From CBDAUN01 sp965214875 (GTDB taxonomy: Bacteria; Pseudomonadota; Gammaproteobacteria; Arenicellales; JAJDZL01): a stretch of 64,000 nt of DNA. Positions 25,653-35,387 of this stretch are shown here, piece after piece; the stretch's first letter is position 1, and every line of letters starts with the position of its first letter. The DNA lies in assembly GCA_965214875.1 (NCBI GenBank), contig OZ243980.1:2108001-2172000 (forward strand), given 5' to 3'. The position numbers were made by a program, and so were the translations under genes. The notes below the pieces were generated by a model. It was not told the DNA's origin and did not search any database. It was given only the letters and a program-made list of their open reading frames with translations.

Positions 25653-26900
25653 TCATACGGAGCTGCGGTCGCCTGCCGCATCGACCAGAAACCTTCGAAA
25701 CGATGGAATCGGGCAATGAAACGTGCCATCCATTTGTTCTTGCAGCGCGCCTTGATGGATGAGATGCGCGAGATAGTTTTGTTCAGTCATTCCTTCCGGC
25801 AGATTATGCCCTGGTTTCGCATTTTGATGTTCCTGAATCAATTGAGTAATCTGACTTCGGTTCATGCCGCCACCGATTCCTTTCAAAATTGCTGACGTAA
25901 GGTGCTCCGATTCCCTCAAGGCCGGCGACTGCTGGCTTTGATAGTAATGAATTCGACTGCTCCAAGCATGCTTTTCGGCTTGGTCCCAGTTAATACGGTC
26001 CAGATTTCCCATCATTTGAATCAATTGTTCGCTTAGGGCCTGCAAGGCGAAGTTGAGATGTCGGGGCCAGCCCTCACAGGCTTCGGTCAGCGACATCAGC
26101 TGATTTTCGTGCCCTATGGGATTTACGCCGAAATGTCTGGGAAAATCTAACATCAGAGTTTCGACATCCTTGGATTCCAGACATTCCACTGAATGTACAG
26201 TATTGCCGCGCGTAAGCCCCATAGCATGAGCGTGAACCTGAGTATCACCCAGTCCAGCGAGCAGCAGTATCAGTGGAAGTCCACAGTCTGCATCGTGAAT
26301 TGCCTGCAGTATTTGTGCGTGCGGCAGTTGGGCGGAGCCCTCCAGCCTCTGAGCCTCGTCTATAGCAATGATGACCGGGGCACCCCATTTTTCAGGCGGC
26401 ACCCTGGACACAAGGGCATCAATGTCTGGTAAGCGATCTGCATCGGCAACGGAGAAACTTAAAGCGAGACCCGAAAACCCAATGGACACGCTGCCGAGGT
26501 GAGATTTAATTGACCGTAGCCAGTGATGATTTTCCATGCCCCCGGCTACGGCGATCGCCGCCAACGCTCGCGAAGGGTTGGCGCTTAGCATCCGAGCGGG
26601 CAACACCAGTACGCGCGGAACAACTTGATCATTGGTTCGAGTTTGATTCAATGCCGCCAGCGATCGCGCCTGCAATTCTGCGAGAATTGAACTTTTGCCT
26701 GCACCAGGGGCACCTTGGATTATTTGCGTTTTGCCGGGAATGCCATGCGCTTTAGCACCCATACCGCGCCATACGAGTCTTCCCGTTCTCTCAACCTCCT
26801 CAAGCAAATGCCTGCGTCCGACAAAGACGGGCGGCGGTGATTTCTCACCTGCGTCAATGAATTCCTGAAGTCCGTTTCTGTCAAACTTCGAGTTAATCAT
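25653..26900 (-). CDS. AAA-type ATPase (single-domain, STAND/ORC-like shape)
   Basis: A 415-residue protein with Walker A GAPGAGKS (63-70) and Walker B VIIAIDEAQ (about 176-184), then helical regions. It begins with PPPVFVGRRHLLEEVERTG, a VGR-type entry to a P-loop ATPase as in STAND or ORC-like proteins. No catalytic effector domain is visible. The C-terminal part (SQITQLIQEHQNAK, FHCPIPSFRRFL) looks like a winged helix. It stands alone on the minus strand, with its C-terminus facing the secreted-gene cluster. Function unknown. Confidence 0.7.
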   Translation of the reverse strand: MINSKFDRNGLQEFIDAGEKSPPPVFVGRRHLLEEVERTGRLVWRGMGAKAHGIPGKTQIIQGAPGAGKSSILAELQARSLAALNQTRTNDQVVPRVLVLPARMLSANPSRALAAIAVAGGMENHHWLRSIKSHLGSVSIGFSGLALSFSVADADRLPDIDALVSRVPPEKWGAPVIIAIDEAQRLEGSAQLPHAQILQAIHDADCGLPLILLLAGLGDTQVHAHAMGLTRGNTVHSVECLESKDVETLMLDFPRHFGVNPIGHENQLMSLTEACEGWPRHLNFALQALSEQLIQMMGNLDRINWDQAEKHAWSSRIHYYQSQQSPALRESEHLTSAILKGIGGGMNRSQITQLIQEHQNAKPGHNLPEGMTEQNYLAHLIHQGALQEQMDGTFHCPIPSFRRFLVDAAGDRSSV

Positions 26901-27425
26901 CGGATTAGAAGCGCTAAACCGCCAGTCAAGTCGTATTTAGGATTCGCTTATCCAAACACCTTGATCCTGTGTCGTGCAATACATCAGAGAATCATGTTTT
27001 GTTGATCGGATCATGCGAAGGTTCCTTTCATGCAATGGATCAATGAAGCATCTGCAAGACGGTTTTGCCGTGCGCGGTCAGCTCTTTTTGCGAAACCGTC
27101 CCCATCAGGATGATTGATCATATAAAGTCAGACAACTACTGCAACCGTTATATTTATCAGATGCTTTTGCACTCTATCACTAATGAAAAACTTATCAAAT
27201 GATCCAAAAGCATCAGCTTTCGCTTACATCATTTTGGCTGTTCTGCCGCAATCGATATCAACTGGCTTGCACATTATGAATAGTCAAGCGCAACATAACT
27301 TTCGCGCGAACCACCCGACAATTGCCCAATTCTCACCAGGGAGGTCGATATCCGCCACTTTACAGCCGAAGAGACCGCATGCTGGCTAGTGCCTGGCCAA
27401 CGTCAGCCAACATGGAAAGATTATC
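26901..27425. other. Intergenic stretch without a clear gene
   Basis: Only short, unconvincing frames are present, for example a 68-residue plus-strand frame at 27183-27389 without family features. It should hold the promoter of the AAA ATPase gene and the 3' end of the amino-acid transport genes. Confidence 0.6.
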
Positions 27426-28205
27426 CTACTGGCCATAGACATCGAAGTCGAAGTATTTGTCCTGAATAGACTTGTAGGTGCCGTTCGCACGAATTGCATC
27501 AATCGCATTGTTGAACAACCCAACAAGATCTTCATCTTTCTTGCGAATCGCAACACCCGCTCCCTCACCGAAATATTCCGGATCGGAATAGCCGGGACCA
27601 ACAAACTCCCAGTCCGCTCCATCCTCCGTATTCAAGAAACCTTCGGCCATTGCCACCGAATCGGCGAGCAGCAAATCAAGACGCCCTGCGTTGGCATCAA
27701 GATACACCTCATCCTGCGTCCCATAACGGCGAATGTCTACATTGTCACCGAATTCTGCTGTTATGAAATTGTCGTGAGTGGTCGCACGCTGCACACCAAC
27801 AGTCTTGCCTGCAAGCCCCTCTGCGCTGATTTCAATGCCAGACCCCTTCTTCCGCGCGAAACGGCCGGGCGTGTTGTAGTACTTGTTGCTGAATGCTACT
27901 TTTTTCTTGCGCTCCTCGGTTATAGACATCGAAGCGATAATGGCATCATATTTTCGCGCCAAAAGTCCAGGAATGATTCCATCCCAATCTTGCTGCACCA
28001 ATACGCACTCAGCACCTATCTCATCGCAAAGCGCTCTGGCAATGTCAATGTCAAACCCGATCAGCTCACCCGTGGTCGTTACCGCGCTAAATGGCGGGTA
28101 TGCACCTTCGACGCCTATTCTAATTTTATCCCATTCCTTTGCAGAAACGACGGATACCGCGCCCGAAAGCACGAACACAGCCAGCAACTTGACGATTTTT
28201 TTCAT
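27426..28205 (-). CDS. Periplasmic amino-acid-binding protein of an ABC transporter
   Basis: A 259-residue family 3 solute-binding protein (HisJ/ArgT/GlnH type). It has a signal peptide (KLLAVFVLSGAVSVVSA) and the family-typical segments RIGVEGAYPPFS, GELIGFDIDIA and YDAIIASMSITEER. The characteristic end DKYFDFDVYG is complete. The ligand is probably a basic or polar amino acid, but this is inferred only from family resemblance. It follows the ATPase gene on the minus strand with a 205-base gap, and no permease genes accompany it. Confidence 0.88.
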   Translation of the reverse strand: MKKIVKLLAVFVLSGAVSVVSAKEWDKIRIGVEGAYPPFSAVTTTGELIGFDIDIARALCDEIGAECVLVQQDWDGIIPGLLARKYDAIIASMSITEERKKKVAFSNKYYNTPGRFARKKGSGIEISAEGLAGKTVGVQRATTHDNFITAEFGDNVDIRRYGTQDEVYLDANAGRLDLLLADSVAMAEGFLNTEDGADWEFVGPGYSDPEYFGEGAGVAIRKKDEDLVGLFNNAIDAIRANGTYKSIQDKYFDFDVYGQ

Positions 28206-28410
28206 GAGTATTTTTTCTCCGTAGTACTTTACTTGGTAGTTTTGCAGAAAGGTTATTAACAGATGTCAATGCATTTCAGTAAATGACGGCTTTTGACATG
28301 GTTGATTTAAGCGGCATCGCAGACTTGCGCGACCGCAAGATGACGCAGGCGCAACGGTTGTGATTCTGAATTGCTTGTGACGGGTCTTGTAAATTGCATC
28401 AAGTGCGAAC

Positions 28411-29187
28411 CTACTTCAAATTGCCAGACAAAAATTCCTTGAATCGTTCCGATGCCGGGTTATCGAAAACGTGATTCGGTTCGCCGTCCTCTTCAACTTT
28501 TCCTTGATGCAGAAACATCACCCGACTGGAAACCTCCTTTGCGAAACCCATTTCATGAGTGACAACCAGCATGGTTGTGCCATCCTCTGCCAGTCCTCGC
28601 ATGACTCTCAACACCTCGCTAACCAGTTCCGGATCTAATGCTGAAGTAGGCTCATCAAACAGCATCAAATCGGGTTCCATTGCTAAAGCTCGCGCTATGG
28701 CCGCGCGCTGCTGCTGACCTCCGGAAAGATGTGCCGGATAATAGTCCTTTCTGTCATAGAGTCCCACTCGTTGAAGTACCGCCTGAGCGCGCTCTCTAGC
28801 CTCTTTCTTCGACACCTTCAAGACATGAATAGGAGCTTCACAGACGTTGTCCATCACAGTCATGTGCGCCCAAAGATTGAATTGCTGGAAAACCATCGCA
28901 AGGCGAGACCGGATCCGATCGACCTGCTTTCGGTCCTCGGGCATCAAGGATCCGTCTTTACGCTTTTTCATCCTGATCAATTCGCCATTGACATGGACCG
29001 TGCCGGAAGTTGGAGTCTCAAGCAGATTGATGCAGCGCAAAAAAGTGCTCTTGCCTGAGCCGCTGCTGCCGAGGATTGAAATGACATCTTGATCGCTTGC
29101 TTGAAGCGATATACCCTTAAGAACTTCGATTGCACCGAAATTCTTGTACAGGTCTTTAATCTCAAGAGCGTATGGCTTCTCTAACAT
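28411..29187 (-). CDS. Amino-acid ABC transporter ATP-binding protein (HisP-like)
   Basis: A 258-residue ABC ATPase with Walker A GSSGSGKST, signature LSGGQQQR, Walker B LMLFDEPTSALD and the switch His in VVTHEMGFA, all intact. It resembles HisP/GlnQ of polar amino-acid importers. It is transcribed toward the solute-binding protein gene. Transporters of this type normally have two permease genes in the same operon, and none is present nearby. Confidence 0.9.
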   Translation of the reverse strand: MLEKPYALEIKDLYKNFGAIEVLKGISLQASDQDVISILGSSGSGKSTFLRCINLLETPTSGTVHVNGELIRMKKRKDGSLMPEDRKQVDRIRSRLAMVFQQFNLWAHMTVMDNVCEAPIHVLKVSKKEARERAQAVLQRVGLYDRKDYYPAHLSGGQQQRAAIARALAMEPDLMLFDEPTSALDPELVSEVLRVMRGLAEDGTTMLVVTHEMGFAKEVSSRVMFLHQGKVEEDGEPNHVFDNPASERFKEFLSGNLK

Positions 29188-29452
29188 GGCGAATTACGCC
29201 GCTATTTTCGACTTAATGTTACCTTATCGACGCGAACGAACTCGATTAAATTGCAATTTCCTTACTGCTTGCGAAAAGCTCACCGAAAACATATCGTGAT
29301 TTGCAAGCACAAGAAAACCATGCCAAAGTGCAAGCGGCATAATGCTTGAGCGCATCACGAAGATAGTTTCTGCGCTGAATAGGCATATTCGGAGAACATG
29401 CCAAAGCCTCGGCGCAACCTCAGTAACGCAGCATGCTTGATGCAGAATGAAC

Positions 29453-29472
29453 GGCTGAATCAGAATTCAGCC
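29453..29472 (-). terminator. Hairpin after pstB
   Basis: GGCTGAAT (29453-29460), a 4-base loop and ATTCAGCC (29465-29472) form a perfect 8-bp stem just after the pstB stop. On the minus strand only a modest T content follows, so it is a candidate terminator or mRNA-stabilising hairpin. Confidence 0.45.
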
Positions 29473-29482
29473 GCTAGCCAAA

Positions 29483-30337
29483 TCAACCAAATCGACCCGT
29501 AATATAGTCTTCTGTCAGTTGATTCTTCGGATTGGTAAACACTTGATTTGTATTGCCAACCTCGATCAATTTGCCAAGATGGAAGTAGGCGGTGCGTTGT
29601 GAAACTCGTGCCGCCTGCTGCATCGAATGCGTAACGATCACAATGGCGAACTGCGTTCGCAATTCATCGATCAGGCTCTCAATCCGCGCGGTAGCAATCG
29701 GATCAAGCGCCGAGCAAGGCTCATCCATCAGTATCACTTCAGGCTGAACCGCGATCGCTCTCGCAATGCATAGACGCTGCTGCTGGCCCCCGGAAAGATC
29801 GGTGCCCGACTTGCTTAAACGGTCTTCGACCTCGGCCAGCAGACCCACCTTTTCCAGACTCGATCTGACGACTTCGTCGGTCTGCTCCCTATTTTCAACG
29901 AAGCGATGCAGGCGCGGCCCAAACGCGACATTGTCATAGATCGATTTGGGAAATGGATTGGGCTTTTGAAAAACCATGCCGACCCGAGCGCGAAGCTCGA
30001 CAACGTCGATGTCGCTGTTGTAAATGTCCTTTCCATCAAGCTGGATCGATCCGGTCACGCGGCAACCAGGGACGATATCGTTGATGCGATTAAGACAACG
30101 CAAAAACGTCGACTTGCCGCACCCGGAAGGCCCAATGATGGACAGCACCTCGTTTTTTCGAATCGACAAATCGACATTCTTGATGGCATGCACATCATCA
30201 TAAAAAACGTTTACATCTCGCGCGACAATTCGACTCCCGTCTTCTTGCGAAACTTCAACCGCCGGCACTGCAACCTTCTCGGTTTGTATCGGTGAATGTT
30301 CGTCTAGTTCTTGCCGCTCAACCATTGTTGTGATCAT
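29483..30337 (-). CDS. pstB: Phosphate ABC transporter ATP-binding protein
   Basis: PstB ATPase of the high-affinity phosphate importer. Walker A is GPSGCGKST, signature LSGGQQQR and Walker B VILMDEPCSALDP. MVFQKPNPFP and ENREQTDE are hallmarks of PstB. The ATG at 30337 is preferred; an in-frame GTG lies two codons upstream. It is the last gene of pstSCAB, transcribed leftwards. phoU is not downstream but divergent at the other end of the locus. Confidence 0.95.
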   Translation of the reverse strand: MITTMVERQELDEHSPIQTEKVAVPAVEVSQEDGSRIVARDVNVFYDDVHAIKNVDLSIRKNEVLSIIGPSGCGKSTFLRCLNRINDIVPGCRVTGSIQLDGKDIYNSDIDVVELRARVGMVFQKPNPFPKSIYDNVAFGPRLHRFVENREQTDEVVRSSLEKVGLLAEVEDRLSKSGTDLSGGQQQRLCIARAIAVQPEVILMDEPCSALDPIATARIESLIDELRTQFAIVIVTHSMQQAARVSQRTAYFHLGKLIEVGNTNQVFTNPKNQLTEDYITGRFG

Positions 30338-30391
30338 ATGCACTATCCATTTTTGTCGATTGATCCGAAACCCTCTTGCTGCCTGCCTTAA

Positions 30392-31681
30392 CTACCAGCG
30401 ACGCTCAAATCGTTTGCGCAACGCCACGGCGGCAGCATTCATGGAGATCAGGAATGTTAATAGTATCAGAATTGCACCCGATGTTTTCTCTAAAAATGCG
30501 CGTTCAGGACTATCAGCCCAAAGAAAAATCTGGATCGGCAAAGCCGTTGCAGGATCCAGCGGGCCTGATGGCAAGTCTACAATGAAAGCCACCATGCCAA
30601 TCATCAATAAAGGTGCCGACTCGCCTAAAGCTTGCGCCAAACCAATGATCGTGCCGGTCAACATGCCCGGCATCGCCAGCGGCACAACGCTTCCAAGCAC
30701 AACCTGCGTCTTGGAAGCGCCCATTGCGTAAGCGCCTTCTCGAATCGATGGAGGCACTGCCCGCAAAGCCGCCCGCGATGCAATAATGATCGTGGGAATC
30801 GTCATTAACGTCAGCACCAGCCCTCCAACAAGCGGCACCGACCGCGGCAAGCCAAAAAAATTGATAAACACAGCCAAGCCGAGCAGCCCGAACACCACAG
30901 ATGGAACCGCAGCGAGGTTGTTGATGTTGATCTCGATAAAGTCAGTGAAGCGGTTGCGAGGCGCGAACTCCTCCAGATAGCACGCAGCCGCCACTCCAAT
31001 CGGAAACGAAAGCAGCAATGCGACGCTAATTGCAAATATCGATCCAAGCAACGAACTGAGCACGCCGGCAAGTTCCGGCTCTCTCGAATCGCCTGCGGTA
31101 AAAAAGATCTTGTTGAACTTCGACTGAATCAGCCCCCTATTCACCAGTTCGGAATACCAGCCAAACTGCCGATCGCTGATTCGGCCTTTGATCTGGCCGG
31201 ACCTGTCGAATTCGATCACCCCTTTATGCAGCATGTCGAAATCATCGTCAACCGGGAACCAAACTCCAGCAGTTCGCCCAATCAACGATGGATCGTCTAC
31301 AACTATATTCTGCAGCGCAACATCCGCTCCCGAACTGACAATGCGGTGCAAGTCGCGCTTGTCTTTTCGCTTCGTCACATCCGGGAACTCCCGATAGATG
31401 GCCTGCTTGACAAGCTTGCCATAATTCGCCTGCTGAATCGCGCCTGGCTGGATTTCAGCTTCGTCGAAATTCACCATCAAATAAATTTGCGTTTGCCAAA
31501 ACGCACTCACCCCTGTATAGGCGATACTGGCAAAAAGCGATAGCAAAAATAGTACGCCAAGCCCGATGGCGGCAACTCCGTAAAAGCGAAAACGCCTCTC
31601 TGCCGCCCGACGCCGGCCAAGGCGCTGTCGAATCTTGGCCGCATCGATGCCCGGACCAGCGGTGAAGTCTCCGCTATTCAT
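30392..31681 (-). CDS. pstA: Phosphate ABC transporter permease PstA
   Basis: A 429-residue inner-membrane permease. The usual PstA has about 290 residues; here an N-terminal extension of about 130 residues (membrane segment near residues 35-60, then a periplasmic domain) precedes the core, as in many alphaproteobacteria. The permease signature is seen as EGAYAMGASKTQVVL. The start overlaps the pstC stop by 8 bases, so the two are coupled. Confidence 0.93.
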   Translation of the reverse strand: MNSGDFTAGPGIDAAKIRQRLGRRRAAERRFRFYGVAAIGLGVLFLLSLFASIAYTGVSAFWQTQIYLMVNFDEAEIQPGAIQQANYGKLVKQAIYREFPDVTKRKDKRDLHRIVSSGADVALQNIVVDDPSLIGRTAGVWFPVDDDFDMLHKGVIEFDRSGQIKGRISDRQFGWYSELVNRGLIQSKFNKIFFTAGDSREPELAGVLSSLLGSIFAISVALLLSFPIGVAAACYLEEFAPRNRFTDFIEININNLAAVPSVVFGLLGLAVFINFFGLPRSVPLVGGLVLTLMTIPTIIIASRAALRAVPPSIREGAYAMGASKTQVVLGSVVPLAMPGMLTGTIIGLAQALGESAPLLMIGMVAFIVDLPSGPLDPATALPIQIFLWADSPERAFLEKTSGAILILLTFLISMNAAAVALRKRFERRW

Positions 31682-33065
31682 ATTGCTCGCTATACTTGCG
31701 CACGATATAAAGCGCGGTGAAATTAAGAATCAAGGTCACAATGAAAAGTGTCAAACCCAAAGCGAAAGCGGCTAAGGTTTTAGGATTGTCAAACTCCTGG
31801 TCCCCAACCAGCAGCGTTACGATTTGAACCGTAACCGTGGTAACCGACTCTAAAGGGTTCGCCGTCAGCTTGGCTGCCAGCCCTGCGGCCATCAAAACGA
31901 TCATTGTCTCGCCAATCGCGCGCGATACCGCCAGCAGTACCGCTCCAACAATGCCCGGCAGCGCAGCTGGAAAGACGACTTTCTTGATTGTTTCGGACCG
32001 TGTCGCGCCGACTGCCAGCGATGCCTCTCGAATGGATTGGGGCACCGCAGAGATAACATCGTCAGAAAGCGACGAAACGAATGGAATGATCATGATGCCC
32101 ATCACAAAACCGGCCGCAAGAGCACTCTCATGAGCAATGTTCAGCCCTAAGGCGACGCCGATGTCGTGAATGCCCGGGGCAAACACAAGCACCGCAAAAA
32201 AACCGTAGACCACAGTCGGGATGCCTGCCAGAATCTCAAGCGACGGCTTCGCAATCGCACGTAAGCGGTTCGGCGCATATTCTGAAAGATAAATCGCCGA
32301 CATCAATCCGATGGGCACTGCAATCGACATCGCAATCGCCGCGATCAGCAAAGTGCCGGTAAACAAAGGCACGCTTCCGAATGCTCCGGATGAACCGACT
32401 TGATCTTCACGAATGGCGATCTGCGGACTCCATTGCAGACCAAACAGAAAATCAAACAGCGAAACCGCCTGAAAAAACTTGATCGCTTCAAACAGCACCG
32501 ACAAAATGATCCCCAAAGTGGTCAGAATCGCAATCAGCGAGCTAGCTAAAAGCAAAACCCTTATGATGCGCTCTGCAATGATGCGCGCTCGGAATCGCTC
32601 CGACAACTTGAACAGGAGCACCGTCGCCACACATGCGCCAAGCGCGAGTACGCTAGCGTTGCGAAGCGCGCGACTGCTCGAAACGAGCTGCTGATATCGT
32701 TCCGAGGCGGCCAGCAAGGTTTCAGTATCGCTCAAAGTCGTCAATTCGACTCCTTGAGCCATGATCTTGATCTGGCTTATGATCAGACTCAAATCAACAT
32801 CTGAATAATCGTCCGCATTCGCAAAGAATTCAGACATCACCATCTTTACAATGACGAAGTTCTCAAGATAGAGCCACAAACCCAGCAAGATGAGCGCCGG
32901 GAGTCCAAAGCCGAGCGCGATGACAATTCCGTAATAGGCGGGGGCGGAATGAAGATGCCTGATCCCGCCGACAGTGCGGGCAACTCGAATCGATCGATGC
33001 CGAGCCACAAAATAAAACAGCATCGATGCCGCCAACAACACGAGTGCCAGTTGAAATGCAGTCAT
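31674..33065 (-). CDS. pstC: Phosphate ABC transporter permease PstC
   Basis: Starting at ATG 33065 (MTAFQLALVLL), the protein has 463 residues, longer than the usual ~320 because of N-terminal membrane segments and a periplasmic domain, as in the alphaproteobacterial form. The EAA-type loop is visible as REASLAVGATRSET. The open frame continues upstream into the palindrome region, but the codons there are not needed. It partners PstA in the transmembrane channel. Confidence 0.92.
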   Translation of the reverse strand: MTAFQLALVLLAASMLFYFVARHRSIRVARTVGGIRHLHSAPAYYGIVIALGFGLPALILLGLWLYLENFVIVKMVMSEFFANADDYSDVDLSLIISQIKIMAQGVELTTLSDTETLLAASERYQQLVSSSRALRNASVLALGACVATVLLFKLSERFRARIIAERIIRVLLLASSLIAILTTLGIILSVLFEAIKFFQAVSLFDFLFGLQWSPQIAIREDQVGSSGAFGSVPLFTGTLLIAAIAMSIAVPIGLMSAIYLSEYAPNRLRAIAKPSLEILAGIPTVVYGFFAVLVFAPGIHDIGVALGLNIAHESALAAGFVMGIMIIPFVSSLSDDVISAVPQSIREASLAVGATRSETIKKVVFPAALPGIVGAVLLAVSRAIGETMIVLMAAGLAAKLTANPLESVTTVTVQIVTLLVGDQEFDNPKTLAAFALGLTLFIVTLILNFTALYIVRKYSEQYE

Positions 33066-33220
33066 ATCAGCAACAAAGCAAGGCAGAGCTTGCTCGGAAG
33101 AAAATAGATAAAGATAGCGATTCAGCGAACTTGCCGGCAACCAAGGTTGCCAAACCGGACAACTGGAAGTTTTGAATTCAACTTCCGACCGGTTCGGCGA
33201 CTTGTTCGCAATTGCAAGAA

Positions 33221-33252
33221 GCCGGCAGGATTCGCTAGCGAATCCTGCCGGC
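33221..33252. repeat. Perfect 32-base palindrome between pstS and pstC
   Basis: GCCGGCAGGATTCGCT is followed directly by its exact reverse complement (33237-33252). The stem lies 15 bases after the pstS stop in the transcript. Such hairpins between a binding-protein gene and permease genes commonly stabilise or attenuate the message, so that PstS exceeds PstC. No T-run follows, so read-through or mRNA-end protection is more likely than full termination. Confidence 0.75.
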
Positions 33253-33267
33253 AACGCAAAAACGGCG

Positions 33268-34329
33268 CTAGTTCATGGACAACGAGGTCATATTCGCAGC
33301 AGCGTCAGCGAACATCTGTCGCTCTTGTGCTGGCAACGGAATCATGCCCTTGTCAACCAGATAGCCGTCGTCTCCCCACGCCCGGTCAGCCGTAAATTCC
33401 GCCACGTAGTCCTGAATTCCAGGAATCACGCCAACATGAGCGGATTTCACATAGAAGTAGAGCGACCGCGAGATGCCGTACGTCCCGTTTGCGATGTTCT
33501 CAAACTCAGGCGCGACACCGTTTACTAGCGCGCCCTGAATAACATCCGAGTTCTGATCCATAAAGCTGAATCCGAACACGCCGAGTGAACGCGGGTCTGC
33601 CTGAATTTTCTGAACGATCAGGTTGTCGTTCTCCCCAGCTTCAACCCATGCGCCATCCTCGCGTACCGTGTGGCAGACCGCCTTGTAGGCCGCTTTGTCA
33701 GTCTTGCTCATGGCCTTAAGCCAATCGAAAGTCTTGCAACCGCCTTCAAGGGCCAACTCTGCAAACGCATCACGCGTCCCCGAAGTCGGCGGAGGGCCGA
33801 GCACTCTAATATCCACACTCGGAAGCGCATCATCAATGTCGCTCCACTTCATGTAGGGATTCGCTACCAGTTTCTCGGCACCGTCGGGCGACGGCACGTC
33901 TTTTGCCAAAGCAAGGAAGACTTGCTGCTTGGTCAGCTCGTAGCGGGACTCCGAAATAGAGTTCGCAATTACGATGCCGTCGTAGCCGATTTTGACTTCG
34001 ACAATATCAGTAATTCCGTTTTCGGCGCACCGTTCCACCTCAGACGTTTTAATCCGTCGCGAGGCGTTGGTGATGTCAGGATGGTCAATTCCGATCCCGG
34101 CGCAGAACAATTTAAGTCCGCCGCCGGATCCCGTCGATTCAATAATCGGCGTTTTATGCACCGTACTTGTTCCGAATTTTTCGGCTACGACCGTCGCAAA
34201 AGGATAGACAGTCGAAGATCCAACAATGTGGATGTAGTCTCTGTCGCTCGCCTGTGCAGACGGCAGCAGCAGCGCTACAGCAAAAATCGGAGCTACGGTG
34301 AACTTTAGTCTGACAATCAGTCGCTTCAT
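33268..34329 (-). CDS. pstS: Periplasmic phosphate-binding protein
   Basis: With ATG 34329 (MKRLIVRLKFTVAP), preceded by GGAGAAAG, the product has 353 residues. It has a signal peptide ending near LLLPSAQA and the PstS phosphate-binding motif IVGSSTVYPFA. A second loop, GGGLKLFCAG, and DGAWVEAGEND are family-typical. The upstream in-frame codons at 34330-34404 lack a ribosome-binding site. It heads the pstSCAB operon, divergent from phoU. Confidence 0.93.
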   Translation of the reverse strand: MKRLIVRLKFTVAPIFAVALLLPSAQASDRDYIHIVGSSTVYPFATVVAEKFGTSTVHKTPIIESTGSGGGLKLFCAGIGIDHPDITNASRRIKTSEVERCAENGITDIVEVKIGYDGIVIANSISESRYELTKQQVFLALAKDVPSPDGAEKLVANPYMKWSDIDDALPSVDIRVLGPPPTSGTRDAFAELALEGGCKTFDWLKAMSKTDKAAYKAVCHTVREDGAWVEAGENDNLIVQKIQADPRSLGVFGFSFMDQNSDVIQGALVNGVAPEFENIANGTYGISRSLYFYVKSAHVGVIPGIQDYVAEFTADRAWGDDGYLVDKGMIPLPAQERQMFADAAANMTSLSMN

Positions 34330-34617
34330 TTGCTTTCTCCATGGAAAGTGAAAAAGGCGGCCATACAGACCAAGTTTTAATAACTGACCCAATGGGTCGC
34401 GCACAATGTTAATTGCTAATCCTGCTTTGTCAACCTCTCTTTTCGTTTGGGTGCATATATCTTTGTAATTGTTCTATATTTGTGAGACCGATTGCGGCCT
34501 GCTTGGGGAGCGCCTGCCTGTGTTACTGGCGCACTCTAAGAATCAAGTCATGCACGATGTTGTTTTAATTGATAAAATTAGTCTCCATGTTTGACACTGT
34601 AAAATCGGAGCTAAGTC
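34330..34617. promoter_or_regulatory. Divergent pstS-phoU regulatory region
   Basis: About 290 bases separate the pstS start (minus) from phoU (plus). A PhoB-controlled promoter is expected here. I looked for CTGTCAT-type direct repeats and found no clear match; only weak TTTGACACTG near 34590 is suggestive. phoU has a good GGAG site 7 bases before its ATG. Confidence 0.4.
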
Positions 34618-35358
34618 ATGATTGCCACTCCTGGAGTTGAAGGACATTATTCACTCAGCTATGATGTTGAATTGGAGAACCTGCGCTCTAAAGCGCTAGA
34701 AATGGGTTGGCTGGTTGAACAGCAGCTTGAAAATGCTCTGCAAGCGCTTATCGGTGCCGATCAAAGAGTCGCCAAGCAAGTCATGCTCAAAGAAGAGCTA
34801 GTCAATCGTATGGAAGTGGAAAACGACGGGCTGTGCTCTCAACTCATCGCACGGCGGCAACCCGCCGCAAGCGATCTCAGATTTGTCATTTCGGTCATCA
34901 AGACTGTCAATGATCTCGAGCGCATCGGCGATGAAATCGCGCGGATCGCGCACATCGCCGTGCAGCTATCCGGGAGCGACCACGAACTGGCATTCGACGA
35001 TATCGAAATTCTCGGCTTTCAATCGAGAGGGCTCTTTAGCGACTCGCTCGTCGCCTTCGCGCAATCCGATGTGGAAAAAGCGATGGGAGTAATGATCGAA
35101 GCTGAAAACGGGGTCAAGGAATTCGAGAGCGTCGTTCAAAGGACGATACGAGAGATGCGGCGCGACATCGATACCATCCCCGATGCAGTACAGCTTCTGT
35201 GGGCAATTCGGTCATTGGAGCGAGTATCGGATAGAGCATGCAATATCTGCGAATACGTAATCTATTTCGCGCGCGGGAAGGACATCCGCCACTCAAGCCT
35301 CAAGAAAATCCGTAAAGTGGCGCGCACCGGCAAGCGCAGCAGCAATAATAGGCGATAG
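34618..35358 (+). CDS. phoU: Phosphate transport regulator PhoU
   Basis: A 246-residue PhoU with two three-helix repeats, each carrying a metal-binding acidic motif: NDLERIGDEIARIA in the first and SLERVSDRACNIC in the second. It represses the Pho response through PstSCAB and PhoR. A Lys/Arg-rich tail (VARTGKRSSNNRR) is unusual but plausible. It is divergent from pstS, unlike the common pstB-phoU order. Confidence 0.93.
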   Translation: MIATPGVEGHYSLSYDVELENLRSKALEMGWLVEQQLENALQALIGADQRVAKQVMLKEELVNRMEVENDGLCSQLIARRQPAASDLRFVISVIKTVNDLERIGDEIARIAHIAVQLSGSDHELAFDDIEILGFQSRGLFSDSLVAFAQSDVEKAMGVMIEAENGVKEFESVVQRTIREMRRDIDTIPDAVQLLWAIRSLERVSDRACNICEYVIYFARGKDIRHSSLKKIRKVARTGKRSSNNRR

Positions 35359-35387
35359 TCGCGCAGTTCTATCGGACCGCACAAACT

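Noticed and set aside
34405..34617. Search for a Pho box in the pstS-phoU region
   Set aside because: No tandem CTGTCAT-like 7-base repeats at 11-base spacing were found, so no Pho box is claimed.
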